Positions 18,152 to 27,730 of a stretch of 64,000 nt of DNA are shown piece by piece (positions within the stretch are counted from its first letter, which is position 1; every line of letters starts with the position of its first letter). The stretch comes from Oscillospiraceae bacterium (GTDB lineage: Bacteria > Bacillota > Clostridia > Oscillospirales > Oscillospiraceae): assembly GCA_017415425.1 (NCBI GenBank), contig JAFQGT010000020.1:18128-82127 (forward strand), given 5' to 3'. The translations under genes and the position numbers were made by a program. A model generated the notes under the pieces. It ran no database searches, was not told where the DNA came from, and saw only the letters and a program-made list of their open reading frames with translations.

Positions 18152-19552
18152 ATGAAGTGTAATCACTGCGATGCTGAACTTTTTGAAAAGTTCGCTTTTT
18201 GCCCCCATTGCGGCGCGCAGCTGCCGGAAGAAGAGACTGTGCCTCTGGAAGTGCCGGAGGAACCGGAAACCGAGATCGTTGAAACGGTCGACGGCTACGA
18301 AGATATTTTGCCGGAAGAAAAACCTGCCAAGAAAAAGATCAAGACCTGGAAGATTATTTTGGCCTGTGTCGGCGGCGTTTTGTTGCTGCTGGCTTTGGCG
18401 GTAGGTGTTGCTTATCACTTTTTCAGTGTAGATTTTGGCATCAACGATGCCCCTGTTATGAAAAGGGATTCTTATTCTGTGGAAGATGCTGTGGCGCTGG
18501 AAAAAGGCGATGTGGTGATCGCTACCGTAGGAAACAGAGAACTGACCAACGGTCAACTGCAGATTTACTACTGGAGCGGTGTTTCCGATTTTCTCAATTA
18601 TTACAGCAGCTATCTGACTGCCTTGGGAATTGATTATACCAAGCCCTTTGATGAGCAGATATTCAATCCCGATACCGGTATGACCTACCAGCAGATGTTC
18701 CTGGAGAACGCGCTGGATAGCTGGCGCCGATATGCCACACTGATGATGCTGGCAGAAGAGGCAGACTTCAAGCTTTCCGATGAGGAGCAGAAAACCGTGG
18801 ACGGATTTGCCAATCAGGTGACTGCGATGGCAGAATACTACGGTTATGATGATGTGGCACAGTTTTTGCAGGAGCAAATGGCTCCCGGAACCACACTGGA
18901 TGGCTATCTGGCCTATTTGCACGAAAATTATGTAGGTATGGCCTACTATGACACTCTGTTTGAGGCAATGATGCCCAGTGACACAGAGGTGGAAGCCTAC
19001 TTTGAGGAACACAAAGCAGAGTTTGAAGAAAACGATATTACTAAGGAAAGCGGTCTTTACTACGATGTCCGCCACATTCTGATCCCCATTGAGGGTGGTA
19101 CAAAGGACGAAAATGGCACTACCATCTACTCCGATCAGGACTGGACCGACTGCCAGAAGAAAGCCCAGGATTTGCTGGACGAATTCCTGGCAGGCGATGC
19201 CACCGAAGAGGTTTTTGGGGAACTGGCAGCAGAGTATTCTACCGATGGCGGTTCCAGCAGCAATGGTGGCCTGTATACCCAGCTGACCAAGGACACCAAT
19301 TTTGTGGAAGGCTTCAAAAACTGGTATCTGGAAGAGGGTCGGAAACCCGGCGACACCGGTCTGGTGCAGAGCCTCTATGGCTATCACATTATGTACTTTA
19401 GCCAGAGTTACGAGATCTGGAAGTATGAGGCACAGAGTATGCTTCTTTCCGATATGACCTCCAAAATGCTGGAGGATGCTATGGAGAAGTGGCCTATGGA
19501 TGTGAATTACAAGAAGATCGTTCTGGGTATGGCAACTCCCTCTGCGTCTTAA
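18152..19552 (+). CDS. Membrane-anchored parvulin-type peptidyl-prolyl isomerase with N-terminal zinc ribbon
   Basis: 466 residues. Residues 1-25 form a cytoplasmic zinc ribbon (CNHCDAE ... CPHCG). An acidic linker, a KKKIK stop-transfer flank and one membrane segment at about 72-92 follow, so the rest faces the outside. The extracellular part has a SurA/PrsA-like helical region (about 110-290) and a PpiC rotamase-like domain (about 300-420) with YYDVRHILI, EYSTDGGSSSNGGLY and GYHIMYF. The expected role is folding of secreted proteins, as for PrsA, but this one is an inverted (N-in) membrane protein and not a lipoprotein. ATG at 18152 follows AGAGGA. Single-gene unit with promoter and terminator. 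Confidence 0.85.
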   Translation: MKCNHCDAELFEKFAFCPHCGAQLPEEETVPLEVPEEPETEIVETVDGYEDILPEEKPAKKKIKTWKIILACVGGVLLLLALAVGVAYHFFSVDFGINDAPVMKRDSYSVEDAVALEKGDVVIATVGNRELTNGQLQIYYWSGVSDFLNYYSSYLTALGIDYTKPFDEQIFNPDTGMTYQQMFLENALDSWRRYATLMMLAEEADFKLSDEEQKTVDGFANQVTAMAEYYGYDDVAQFLQEQMAPGTTLDGYLAYLHENYVGMAYYDTLFEAMMPSDTEVEAYFEEHKAEFEENDITKESGLYYDVRHILIPIEGGTKDENGTTIYSDQDWTDCQKKAQDLLDEFLAGDATEEVFGELAAEYSTDGGSSSNGGLYTQLTKDTNFVEGFKNWYLEEGRKPGDTGLVQSLYGYHIMYFSQSYEIWKYEAQSMLLSDMTSKMLEDAMEKWPMDVNYKKIVLGMATPSAS

Positions 19553-19560
19553 AAACAAAC

Positions 19561-19596
19561 AAAAAAGAACAGCACCATCGGTGCTGTTCTTTTTTA
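19561..19596. terminator. Bidirectional terminator between parvulin gene and dus
   Basis: Perfect 16-bp stem (19561-19576 / 19580-19595) with A6 on the left and T6 on the right. Confidence 0.9.
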
Positions 19597-20541
19597 GTCC
19601 CAATCCGGCAGGGTTTCCGACCGCAGGGGCAGGGTGCGGAAGATCTCTTCGGAAATGGCGCGGTATTCATCTACATCGGTGGTTTTTCGCAATCGCTTGC
19701 CCAAGTGTTCGCTGCCCTGGAATTTGCACAACCAATGACGCCAGTTCTCCTTTAACCGGAACATAGCATTTCTACTGCCGCCGAATTCTTGTATGTAGGT
19801 TTCCAAAAGGGTATCGTGAAAAGCTTTTAGGGTGTCTGGGGTTGTGCCGCCCGGGGTGAGCAGACCCGGATCTGCGATCAGTCCTCTGCCGATCATTACT
19901 GCATTGATAGCAGGAAATTCAGCCTGCAGTTCCGCTATCTGTCGGAGGGTGCAAAGGTTGCCGTTATAGCACAGGGGCATTTTGGCGGTTTCCGCCGCGT
20001 AACGGAAGGCGCTCATATCCACACTGCCTTTATAAAATGCGGTGCGTACCCGGGGGTGAATGGTCAGTTCCCGAATAGGATAGCGGTTGAAGACCTCCAG
20101 AATTTTGGGAAATTCCTCCGAATCGGCAAAACCGATTCGTGTTTTTACAGAAATCGGCAGGGGCGCGTGAGAGAACACATTATCCAGGAAGGCATCCAGC
20201 GTGTTTAGATCCCGGAGCATACCGGAACCCTTGCCTTTGGCGGTGACCGTGCCGGAGGGACAGCCTGTGTTCAGGTTTACCTCTGTGTAGCCCAGATCCT
20301 TGCAAACGCCAGCCATAAACAGGAAATCCTCCGGCACTTTGGTCAGCAGCTGTGGGATTACGGAGCAGCCGATGGCATCTGCCGGCGGAAGCTCCCGCGC
20401 CTCCCGGGGTGTCAGTGACCGGTGGACAGTGGGAGAAAAAAAGGGAGTATAGTACCGGTCTGCGCCCGGGAAAAACTGCCGGTGCAGCCGGCGGTAAATG
20501 CTGTCTGTCAGCCCTTCCAGAGGGGCGAAATAATATTGCAT
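19594..20541 (-). CDS. dus: tRNA-dihydrouridine synthase family protein
   Basis: FMN-dependent reduction of uridine in tRNA. The 315-residue TIM-barrel protein has the N-terminal substrate strand FAPLEGLTDSIYRR, the catalytic-Cys motif VNLNTGCPSGTVTAKGKGSG (Cys at about residue 94), KTRIGF, the His motif LTIHPR, and FMN-phosphate motifs NGNLCT and VMIGRGLIADP. ATG at 20541 has AGGAGA five bases upstream. It sits behind rnj but is separated from it by a terminator hairpin. Confidence 0.93.
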   Translation of the reverse strand: MQYYFAPLEGLTDSIYRRLHRQFFPGADRYYTPFFSPTVHRSLTPREARELPPADAIGCSVIPQLLTKVPEDFLFMAGVCKDLGYTEVNLNTGCPSGTVTAKGKGSGMLRDLNTLDAFLDNVFSHAPLPISVKTRIGFADSEEFPKILEVFNRYPIRELTIHPRVRTAFYKGSVDMSAFRYAAETAKMPLCYNGNLCTLRQIAELQAEFPAINAVMIGRGLIADPGLLTPGGTTPDTLKAFHDTLLETYIQEFGGSRNAMFRLKENWRHWLCKFQGSEHLGKRLRKTTDVDEYRAISEEIFRTLPLRSETLPDWD

Positions 20542-20559
20542 AGAATTCTCCTGAAAAAT

Positions 20560-20583
20560 AGGGTGCGCTGAAAAGCGCACCCT
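20560..20583 (-). terminator. rnj terminator
   Basis: 10-bp perfect stem (20560-20569 / 20574-20583) capped by a GNRA-like GAAA/TTTC loop. On the minus strand it is followed by A then T5. Confidence 0.75.
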
Positions 20584-20587
20584 AAAA

Positions 20588-22243
20588 TTATACTTCCATA
20601 ATAACGGGCAGAATCATAGGATTGCGTTTGGTGGATTTAAACAGATAGCCGCTCAGATCGTTCTTGATGGCGGACTTCATAGCAGCCCAGTCCCGAACGT
20701 GCTTACGATTGCAGCGATCGATTGCTTCCAGAGCCACACACCGCAGCTCTTCCATCAAATCCTCGGACTCTTTCACATAGACAAATCCACGGGTGATGAT
20801 ATCCGGACCGGAGATGAGACTGCCGTCCTGACTGCTGATATTTACGCAGACAACGATCATACCGTCCTGAGCCAGATGCTTCCGGTCCCGGAGCACCACA
20901 CTTCCTACATCGCCTACGCCGGTGCCGTCCACAAAGACCTTGCCGGCAGGCACAAAGCCGTTGATCTTGCACTGTTTGGCAGTGAATTCAATCACATTGC
21001 CAATCTCGGCAATCCGAACATTTTTTGGAGAGAGCCCCATAGTCACGGCCAGCTTTCCGTGGATCTGCAAATGGCGCTGCTCACCGTGAACAGGAATAAA
21101 AAATTTGGGGCGCACGAGAGCGTGGATGATCTTCAGCTCTTCCTGACAGGCGTGACCGGAGACGTGAAGGCCCTCGCTCTTCTCATAAACTACTTCTGCA
21201 CCTTTCCGGTACAATTCGTTGATGATCCGGGAGATAGCTTTTTCGTTACCGGGAATGGCGGAGGCGGAGATGATGATCCGGTCACCGGTTTGGATCTCCA
21301 CCTGCCGGTGGGTAGAGAAGGCCATCCGATGCAGAGCGGACATATTTTCGCCCTGAGAACCGGTGGACACGATGACCACCTTGTTTTTCGGCAGGCTCTT
21401 GATGGCGGAAAGGTCTACCAGAGCGCCGGCGGGGATCTTGATATAGCCCAACTCCTGCGCTACTTTTAGCATATTTTCCATACTGCGTCCGGTGACGGCC
21501 ACTTTTCTGCCGTAGCGATGGGCAGTAGCGAGAACCGCCTGAAGCCGGTGCATATTGGAAGCAAAGGTGGTGACGATGATCCGACTGTCACAGTTCTTAA
21601 ACTGCCTGTCCAGACCCTCGGCAACGGTGTTTTCGCTGGGTGTGTAGCCGGGGCGTTCCACATTGGTGGAATCGGCAAGCAGCGCCAGCACGCCCTCATT
21701 ACCCAGCTGACCAAACCGGGTCAGATCGATCATACCGTCTTTGGCGGCGGGGTCAATCTTAAAGTCACCGGTCATCACGATGGTACCCACGGGTGTTTTG
21801 ATAGCAAAGGCTACCGCGTCGGCGATGGAGTGGTTCACGTGGATAAATTCCACGCTGAAGCAGCCGGCTTTCACCACATCGCCGGGTTTGTGGGTGATGA
21901 GCTTAACAGTATCTGCCAGCTTGTGCTCTTCCAGTTTCAGCTTGATAAGGCCGTTGGTCATAGCGGTGCCGTGGATGGGACATACTACCTGCTGCATACA
22001 GTAGGGAATAGAGCCGATATGGTCTTCGTGTCCGTGGGTGATAAACATACCCCGCAGCTTTTTGGCATTTTGTACCAGATAGGAAAAGTCGGGGATCACA
22101 AGGTCCACGCCGTACATCTCTTCATCGGGGAAACCCACGCCGCAGTCCACAGCGATCATATCTTTTCCGTATTCAAACAAGGTGATGTTCTTGCCGATCT
22201 CATCCAGACCGCCCAAGGGGATAATTTTCAATTTTTCAGCCAA
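20588..22243 (-). CDS. rnj: Ribonuclease J
   Basis: Metallo-beta-lactamase/beta-CASP ribonuclease (5'-3' exo and endo) central to mRNA turnover in Firmicutes. It has the start IIPLGGLDEIGKN, the zinc motif THGHEDHIG (about residues 69-77), GDFKID, the beta-CASP motif with HVSGHACQEE, and the dimer-domain VHGEQRH. The start is ambiguous. I use the TTG at 22243 because GGAG lies about 13 bases upstream and the protein then begins close to the family's usual N-terminus. A GTG at 22276 is the alternative. A roughly 190-nt structured leader precedes it. Confidence 0.93.
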   Translation of the reverse strand: MAEKLKIIPLGGLDEIGKNITLFEYGKDMIAVDCGVGFPDEEMYGVDLVIPDFSYLVQNAKKLRGMFITHGHEDHIGSIPYCMQQVVCPIHGTAMTNGLIKLKLEEHKLADTVKLITHKPGDVVKAGCFSVEFIHVNHSIADAVAFAIKTPVGTIVMTGDFKIDPAAKDGMIDLTRFGQLGNEGVLALLADSTNVERPGYTPSENTVAEGLDRQFKNCDSRIIVTTFASNMHRLQAVLATAHRYGRKVAVTGRSMENMLKVAQELGYIKIPAGALVDLSAIKSLPKNKVVIVSTGSQGENMSALHRMAFSTHRQVEIQTGDRIIISASAIPGNEKAISRIINELYRKGAEVVYEKSEGLHVSGHACQEELKIIHALVRPKFFIPVHGEQRHLQIHGKLAVTMGLSPKNVRIAEIGNVIEFTAKQCKINGFVPAGKVFVDGTGVGDVGSVVLRDRKHLAQDGMIVVCVNISSQDGSLISGPDIITRGFVYVKESEDLMEELRCVALEAIDRCNRKHVRDWAAMKSAIKNDLSGYLFKSTKRNPMILPVIMEV

Positions 22244-22460
22244 TTTAGAATCGAAACTCCTTTCAAATTTAGACACAACAAACAGGCAGCCGCCTCGGTA
22301 TTTGATACGACCCTGAACCGTCGTCAAACGCCAAAACGCCTGCAGCATTTATGTAAATTAACAGATGTCCCTCATCCTCCCGGATGCGCGGGACGGTTGC
22401 ACGGGTCTGCCTACCCGGTGCTGATGAATACAGTATAACACAAAAACACCAGGTTGTATA
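22244..22460 (-). promoter_or_regulatory. Structured 5' leader and promoter of rnj
   Basis: On the minus strand a weak -35 (TATACA), 17 bp and TATACT (complement of about 22435-22440) start an unusually long leader. It can fold into consecutive hairpins: GCAC(C)GGGT with ACCCGTGC, CGTCCC..CATCC with GGATG..GGGAC, TTTGACGAC with GTCGTATCAAA, and an outer CAGGC/GCCTG pair. No riboswitch class that I recognise fits. RNase autoregulation through its own leader is a reasonable hypothesis. Confidence 0.5.
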
Positions 22461-22523
22461 CCTTTATTTTCAAAACGTCTCCCATTTGCCAGAGAAAAGC
22501 TACTCCAGAGTCAAAAATATAGG

Positions 22524-22552
22524 TTGCATGCGTTGCTGAAATTTGCTATAAT
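22524..22552 (+). promoter_or_regulatory. Promoter of the gdpP-rplI-dnaB-tilS-hpt-ftsH operon
   Basis: TTGCAT (22524-22529), 17 bp, TATAAT (22547-22552). Confidence 0.75.
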
Positions 22553-22608
22553 AACCAAATAATAGATTAATATGGGCAGTAGGCCGATTTTTAGGGAGGG
22601 GGATGACT

Positions 22609-24585
22609 ATGAACAAGAAAATCAGACGACTCCTGCAGCCTGGAATGGGACTGTATTTTGCGATTTTATTCCTGTTTGTTTTGGCAACCGGATTGACCCA
22701 GGCGTACGTGCTGGCAGTGGTGGAACTGGTTGTGGGTGCTTTGATGCTAACGGTTTATCTGATATCCCGAGCCCACCGTAAAAAGCAGTTGAAAGTATTC
22801 GTCGCTAAAACTCTGGATCAGCAGAGCGGTGTACAGGGTCAGCGGACGCCTTTCCCCTTGGTGGTAGTACGTTTGGCAGACGGCGGGATCGTTTACACCA
22901 ACTCTTTGTTTGTGAATTTGATAAGCTACAGCGATGCCTTTTCCGAACGCAATATTACGGAGCTTCTCCCTGGTTTTGATACCCAGTGGCTGCTCTCCGG
23001 CAAGTTGGAGTATCCATACGATGTGACACTGCAGCAACGCCGCTATCGGGTGTACGGCGCAATGGTGCGTACCGATGACCCTGAGGACATCCCTCTGGGC
23101 ATCCTGTATTTTACAGATCTGACAGAGTTATATCAGGTGCGGGACGAATATATCCGCTCCCGTCCTGTGGTATCTATTATTTTGGTGGATAACTATGAGG
23201 AATTGACCAAGAATCTGACGGAGAGTGCAGTTTCTACCCTCAACGCCCGGATCAACGATGCCATCACCCAGTGGACAGAAGGCTATGGCGGCCTGCTCCG
23301 CCGTTTGGAACGAAATCGGTATCTGCTGATTTTTGAAAAACGGGATCTGAAGCGAGCGGTGGAAAACAAATTCTCCATACTGGAGGATGTTCACGATATT
23401 ACCAGTCCCTCCGGCCTTGCTGCTTCCATTTCCTTTGGATTGGGCGTGGACGGTGAGAACTTTGATGAAGGATATGCCTTTGCTGCTCTTGCCATCGAAA
23501 TGGCCCTCAGCCGTGGCGGTGATCAGGCAGTGGTGAAGGATCGGGTGAACTTCCATTTTTACGGCGGCCGCAATAAGGAAGCGGAGCAGCGCAGCAAGGT
23601 GCGTTCCCGTGTCACCGCCAACTCGATGATGGAACTGATCGCCCAGAGCAGCCAAGTGTTTATTATGGGTCATAAAAATGCTGATCTGGACTCCATTGGC
23701 GCGGCAGCAGGTATTTATGCTATGTGCCGCAAAAAGGGAAAAGATGCCCACATCGTGCTGGATCTTGAGAATAATATGGCACCTGATCTGCTAGAGGAAA
23801 TGCAGACGGTGCCTGAGTACAAAAATGTCTTTATCTCTGGACAGGAGGCGCTGCTGCTCAGCGATAACCACTCCACGCTGGTGGTGGTGGATACCAATCG
23901 CCCCGATCAGGTGGAATGCAGGCACTTGCTGGAAGCCGTGCCGAAAATCTGCGTAGTGGATCATCACCGCCGCGCAGCGGATTATATTAAGCCGGTGGTG
24001 GTCAATCTTCACGAGCCCTATTCTTCCTCCGCATCGGAGCTGGTAACTGAGCTGCTGCAGTATGCGGTAGAGAAGAAGGATGTGCTGCCCATTGAAGCCA
24101 AGGCTCTGATGGCAGGTATTTTCCTGGACACCAAGAATTTCAATGTCCGTACCGGTGAGCGTACTTTTGAGGCTGCTGCTTACCTCAGACAGCTGGGCGC
24201 TGAAACAGTGGAAGTGAAGATGTTGCTGCAAACCGACTTCCAGGAAACAATGGAAAAGTACCAGATCATCAAATCTGCAAGACTTTACCGCCACGAGATC
24301 GCCATCGCTGCTCTCAATGCTGCCACAACCCGGGCACTGGCCTCCAAGGCGGCAGACGAATTACTGAACATCTCCGGTATTACAGCATCCTTTGTGTTGT
24401 ACCCGGATGGAGAGCAGGTTATCGTGTCTGCCCGATCCATTGGTGAGACCAATGTGCAGGTAATCCTGGAACCGTTGGGCGGCGGCGGCAATACTGCCAC
24501 AGCAGGCGCGCAGATCCCGGATACCACTGTGAAAGAGGTGCTGGATAAACTGGTCATCTCGATCGATGCATTTTTTGAAGACTAA
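22609..24585 (+). CDS. gdpP: Cyclic-di-AMP phosphodiesterase GdpP (YybT type)
   Basis: Degrades c-di-AMP, which controls wall and osmotic homeostasis. The 659-residue protein has two N-terminal membrane segments (about 12-47), a degenerate PAS domain (about 65-165), a degenerate GGDEF domain (about 175-300), and a DHH/DHHA1 phosphodiesterase (about 340-655) with GHKNADLDSIGAA near 353, VVDTN, VVDHHRRA near 449 and the late GGGGNTATAGAQ. I use the ATG at 22609, because the upstream ATG at 22603 abuts the GGGAGGGGG site. The order gdpP-rplI-dnaB is a conserved Firmicutes arrangement. Confidence 0.95.
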   Translation: MNKKIRRLLQPGMGLYFAILFLFVLATGLTQAYVLAVVELVVGALMLTVYLISRAHRKKQLKVFVAKTLDQQSGVQGQRTPFPLVVVRLADGGIVYTNSLFVNLISYSDAFSERNITELLPGFDTQWLLSGKLEYPYDVTLQQRRYRVYGAMVRTDDPEDIPLGILYFTDLTELYQVRDEYIRSRPVVSIILVDNYEELTKNLTESAVSTLNARINDAITQWTEGYGGLLRRLERNRYLLIFEKRDLKRAVENKFSILEDVHDITSPSGLAASISFGLGVDGENFDEGYAFAALAIEMALSRGGDQAVVKDRVNFHFYGGRNKEAEQRSKVRSRVTANSMMELIAQSSQVFIMGHKNADLDSIGAAAGIYAMCRKKGKDAHIVLDLENNMAPDLLEEMQTVPEYKNVFISGQEALLLSDNHSTLVVVDTNRPDQVECRHLLEAVPKICVVDHHRRAADYIKPVVVNLHEPYSSSASELVTELLQYAVEKKDVLPIEAKALMAGIFLDTKNFNVRTGERTFEAAAYLRQLGAETVEVKMLLQTDFQETMEKYQIIKSARLYRHEIAIAALNAATTRALASKAADELLNISGITASFVLYPDGEQVIVSARSIGETNVQVILEPLGGGGNTATAGAQIPDTTVKEVLDKLVISIDAFFED

Positions 24586-24597
24586 GGAGAAGAAACA

Positions 24598-25044
24598 ATG
24601 AAAGTTATTTTATTGCAGGATGTGAAAGGAAAGGGCAAGAAGGGTCAGATGCTGGAGGTTTCCGACGGCTACGCAAGAAATTTTATGCTGCCCAAGAAAC
24701 TGGCAATTGAGGCCACAGCCGATGCCATCAACACGATGCGTATGAACGATAAGGCAGCGGCAGAAAAGGCCGCTAAGGAACGGGCAGAGGCTTTGGAGAT
24801 TTCCAAGCAGTTGCGGGCGATGACTCTGGTAGTTACCGCCAAAGGCGGCGGCGCAGGCAGACTGTTCGGCTCCGTTACCAACCAGGAAATCGCCGATGCG
24901 CTGAAGGCCAAGTCCGGCATCAACCTGGACAAGCGGAAGATCGTCATTGCAGACCCCATCAAGAGCGTGGGCACTTACACCGTCCAGTGCAAGCTGGGTT
25001 ATGAGATCACAGCGCCTCTGACCGTAAAGATCGAAGAGCTTTAA
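24598..25044 (+). CDS. rplI: 50S ribosomal protein L9
   Basis: 148 residues, the usual length. The N-terminal domain has the L9 signature ([20 protein letters not shown], residues 10-29) and [10 protein letters not shown], followed by the long central helix and a C-terminal RNA-binding domain with [19 protein letters not shown] at 24598 follows AAGGAG. It lies 12 bases behind gdpP. Confidence 0.97.
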   Translation: MKVILLQDVKGKGKKGQMLEVSDGYARNFMLPKKLAIEATADAINTMRMNDKAAAEKAAKERAEALEISKQLRAMTLVVTAKGGGAGRLFGSVTNQEIADALKAKSGINLDKRKIVIADPIKSVGTYTVQCKLGYEITAPLTVKIEEL

Positions 25045-25080
25045 GTTTTTGGGAAATTCCCAACGAAAGGAGAAGGCAAT

Positions 25081-26418
25081 ATGGATGAAGAACTGTTGGC
25101 GCGACAGTTGCCTCAGTCGTTGGAGGCAGAGCAGGCGGTGCTGGGTTCCATTCTCATTGACAGCCGGTGCCTGACGGAAGTGATCGGTCTTTTACGGCCG
25201 GAGGATTTTAGCCTGCAGCAGAACCGGGAGATCTATGAGACCATCTATACTATGTTCAATTTCTCCCAGACGATTGACCCGGTCACTGTGCTGGATAAAA
25301 TGCGGGAACTGGGCGTTCACCACGACAATTCCCGGGACTATGTGCAACAGCTGATGGAGATCACTCCCACTGCGGCCAATGCTGTGCGGTATGCCAATAT
25401 CGTGCGGGATAAGGCAATGCTGCGGGGGCTGGCAGATGCTTCCACGGAGATTTCTCAGATGGTCTACGCTCAGGTGGGTACACCGGCTGAGATTCTGGAG
25501 AGCGCGGAAAAGAAGATCTATGCATTGCGGAAGGGTGAACATAACGAATCCCTTGAGCACATTGGTGTGACTTTGCACAAGGTCTTCGACCATTTGACGG
25601 AACTGAGTCAATCGGACTCTGCCATTCCCGGTATGTCCACAGGTATGCGGGATCTGGACAGGAAGATCAACGGCCTCAATAAGTCCGATCTGCTGCTGGT
25701 GGCTGCAAGACCTGCTATGGGCAAGTCGGCCTTTGCGCTGAATCTGGCGCTGAATGTAGCGAAAAAATACAATAAGACCGTAGCCATCTTCAATCTGGAA
25801 ATGTCCAGGGAGCAGCTGGCTATGCGTTTGCTTGCTATCGAGAGCTTTGTGGACGGTCAGAAAATGGCAACCGGTAAGCTGACGGAAGAGGAATGGAGCA
25901 AGCTGTGTATGGCCTCCGCGTCCTTAAGTCAGACGGATATTCGCATTGACGACAATCCTACGATCACCGTGGCAGAAATGAATGCCAAGTGCCGTCGGTT
26001 GGATAATTTGGGTATGGTGGTCATTGACTATTTGCAGCTGATGAATGGTTCCGGCTACGGAAAGGGCGGCGACAGCCGTGTGAATGTGGTCAGCGAGATT
26101 TCCCGTTCTTTGAAGATTATGGCTAAGGAACTGAATGTTCCGGTCATCTGTCTGAGTCAGCTGTCCCGCGGACCGGAAAGCCGAACCGACAAGCGGCCTA
26201 TGCTGTCGGATCTGCGGGAATCCGGCGCTATCGAGCAGGATGCAGACGAAGTGCTGTTCCTGTATCGGGATGAGTACTACAACGAAAACACCGAGGAAAA
26301 GGGCGTAGCCGAGTGTATCGTGTCCAAGAACCGCCACGGCGAGGTGGGCACTGTGAAGCTGCAATGGATTCCTCAGTATCAGACGTTTGCGGACCGGGAG
26401 TGGAAGCATGCTGAATAA
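25081..26418 (+). CDS. dnaB: Replicative DNA helicase DnaB
   Basis: Hexameric replication-fork helicase (called DnaC in Bacillus). The 445-residue protein has the N-terminal primase-interaction domain starting LPQSLEAEQAVLGSILID, Walker A AARPAMGKSAFAL at about residue 207, the H3/Walker B region MVVIDYLQLM, and late motifs SQLSRGPESR and DLRESGAIEQDAD. ATG at 25081 follows AAAGGAG. Its last 11 bases overlap tilS. Confidence 0.97.
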   Translation: MDEELLARQLPQSLEAEQAVLGSILIDSRCLTEVIGLLRPEDFSLQQNREIYETIYTMFNFSQTIDPVTVLDKMRELGVHHDNSRDYVQQLMEITPTAANAVRYANIVRDKAMLRGLADASTEISQMVYAQVGTPAEILESAEKKIYALRKGEHNESLEHIGVTLHKVFDHLTELSQSDSAIPGMSTGMRDLDRKINGLNKSDLLLVAARPAMGKSAFALNLALNVAKKYNKTVAIFNLEMSREQLAMRLLAIESFVDGQKMATGKLTEEEWSKLCMASASLSQTDIRIDDNPTITVAEMNAKCRRLDNLGMVVIDYLQLMNGSGYGKGGDSRVNVVSEISRSLKIMAKELNVPVICLSQLSRGPESRTDKRPMLSDLRESGAIEQDADEVLFLYRDEYYNENTEEKGVAECIVSKNRHGEVGTVKLQWIPQYQTFADREWKHAE

Positions 26419-27730
26419 GCTGGAGGCCTTTGCCCGGCAGCAGGGGATGCTTGTCAGAGGTGACAGGATCACCTGTGCCGTGTCCGGCGGTGCCGACTCT
26501 ATGGCGCTGCTGTGGGCGATGTATTTGCTGAAGGATAAGTGGCAGTTTTGCTTGTCTGCGGCCCACTTTAACCATCACCTGCGGGGTGAAGAATCCCAGC
26601 GGGATGCGGAGTTTGTGGAGCGGTTCTGCCGGGATTACAACATTGATTTTGTCTGCGGGCAGGACTATGTGAAGTCGGGACCGAAAGGTTTGGAAGCAGC
26701 TGCCCGGGAGGCAAGGTATGCTTTCTTTTCCACCTTGCCCGGCAAGGTCGCCACGGCACACACTGCCGATGATAATGCGGAGACCGTGTTGATGCATCTG
26801 GTAAGAGGCACCGGACTGAAGGGCCTCGGGGGTATTTGCCCCGTGCGGGAAAATCTAATCCGGCCTATGCTGACAGTGACCCGACAGGAAGTGCTGGCTT
26901 TTTTGGAAGAATACAGCATTCCCTATGTTGAGGACAGCTCCAACAGGGAGGACGTGTTTCTGCGAAATCGGCTCAGGCATCACGTTATGCCTCTTTTGCA
27001 GAGGGAAAACACCTGCCTGTCCGAGAATCTTTCCGCAATGGCTATGCGATTGCGGCAGGATGCCCAGGCGCTGGATTGGGCGGCTGCGGAGCAGTATACC
27101 GATTCCGTGGAGGCGCTGAAAACGATGGAGCCTGCCATCCGAAATCGGGTGCTGATCACCATTTTGACGCAAGCCGGTGTGCGGGAACCGGAGGCATCTC
27201 ATATTGCCGCGGTAAATGCTCTGCTGGAGTCGGACAATCCCTCTGCCCGGGCGGCTTTTCCCGGCGGGATCTCCGTCAGTCGCCGATACGATAGACTTTG
27301 CTGGGAAACCATTCCGGAGGAACTGTCTGCAACACCGCTGACCTGTCCCGGCGCAGTGGAATTGCCGAACCTGCGGATCCTATGCCTAAGTGCGGAAACC
27401 GCGACCGGTGAAGCCGGTTTTACAGTAGCGCCCTGTGGTGAAATGGTGGTTCGCGCTCGTCAAACGGGCGATACCATACGACTGCCTGGTGGCAGCAAGA
27501 GCCTGAAAAAACTCTTTATTGACCGAAAAATCCCCGCCGCGCTCCGACAGACGATCCCTGTGATCGCGGATGAGAAAGGCGTATTGGCGGTTTATGGCAT
27601 CGGAGTCAATCTGGATCGTGTATCCGAAACCGGTGTCCGTATCCACTTTGTGAACAAATCATCCGACAGCGATGTCGGCGACAGAAAACCTACAGAACTG
27701 AGGGGAAAACAAAATGGAGAAGAATATTGA
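26408..27730 (+). CDS. tilS: tRNA(Ile)-lysidine synthase TilS
   Basis: Converts C34 of tRNA-Ile(CAU) to lysidine so that it reads AUA. The 440-residue protein has the PP-loop SGGADSMAL at about residue 24, AHFNHHLRGEES, AREARYAFF, ATAHTADDNAETVLMHLVRGTGLKGLGG, and a C-terminal TilS_C-like domain (LPGGSKSLKKLFIDRKIP). ATG at 26408 lies inside the dnaB end, seven bases after GGGAG. The hpt gene overlaps its 3' end by 17 bases, so coupling is likely on both sides. Confidence 0.95.
   Translation: MLNKLEAFARQQGMLVRGDRITCAVSGGADSMALLWAMYLLKDKWQFCLSAAHFNHHLRGEESQRDAEFVERFCRDYNIDFVCGQDYVKSGPKGLEAAAREARYAFFSTLPGKVATAHTADDNAETVLMHLVRGTGLKGLGGICPVRENLIRPMLTVTRQEVLAFLEEYSIPYVEDSSNREDVFLRNRLRHHVMPLLQRENTCLSENLSAMAMRLRQDAQALDWAAAEQYTDSVEALKTMEPAIRNRVLITILTQAGVREPEASHIAAVNALLESDNPSARAAFPGGISVSRRYDRLCWETIPEELSATPLTCPGAVELPNLRILCLSAETATGEAGFTVAPCGEMVVRARQTGDTIRLPGGSKSLKKLFIDRKIPAALRQTIPVIADEKGVLAVYGIGVNLDRVSETGVRIHFVNKSSDSDVGDRKPTELRGKQNGEEY

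Noticed and set aside
18110-19603. 497-codon minus-strand frame opposite the parvulin gene
   Set aside because: It is Ile/His-rich nonsense without motifs, and it runs through the terminator and promoter of the sense gene.
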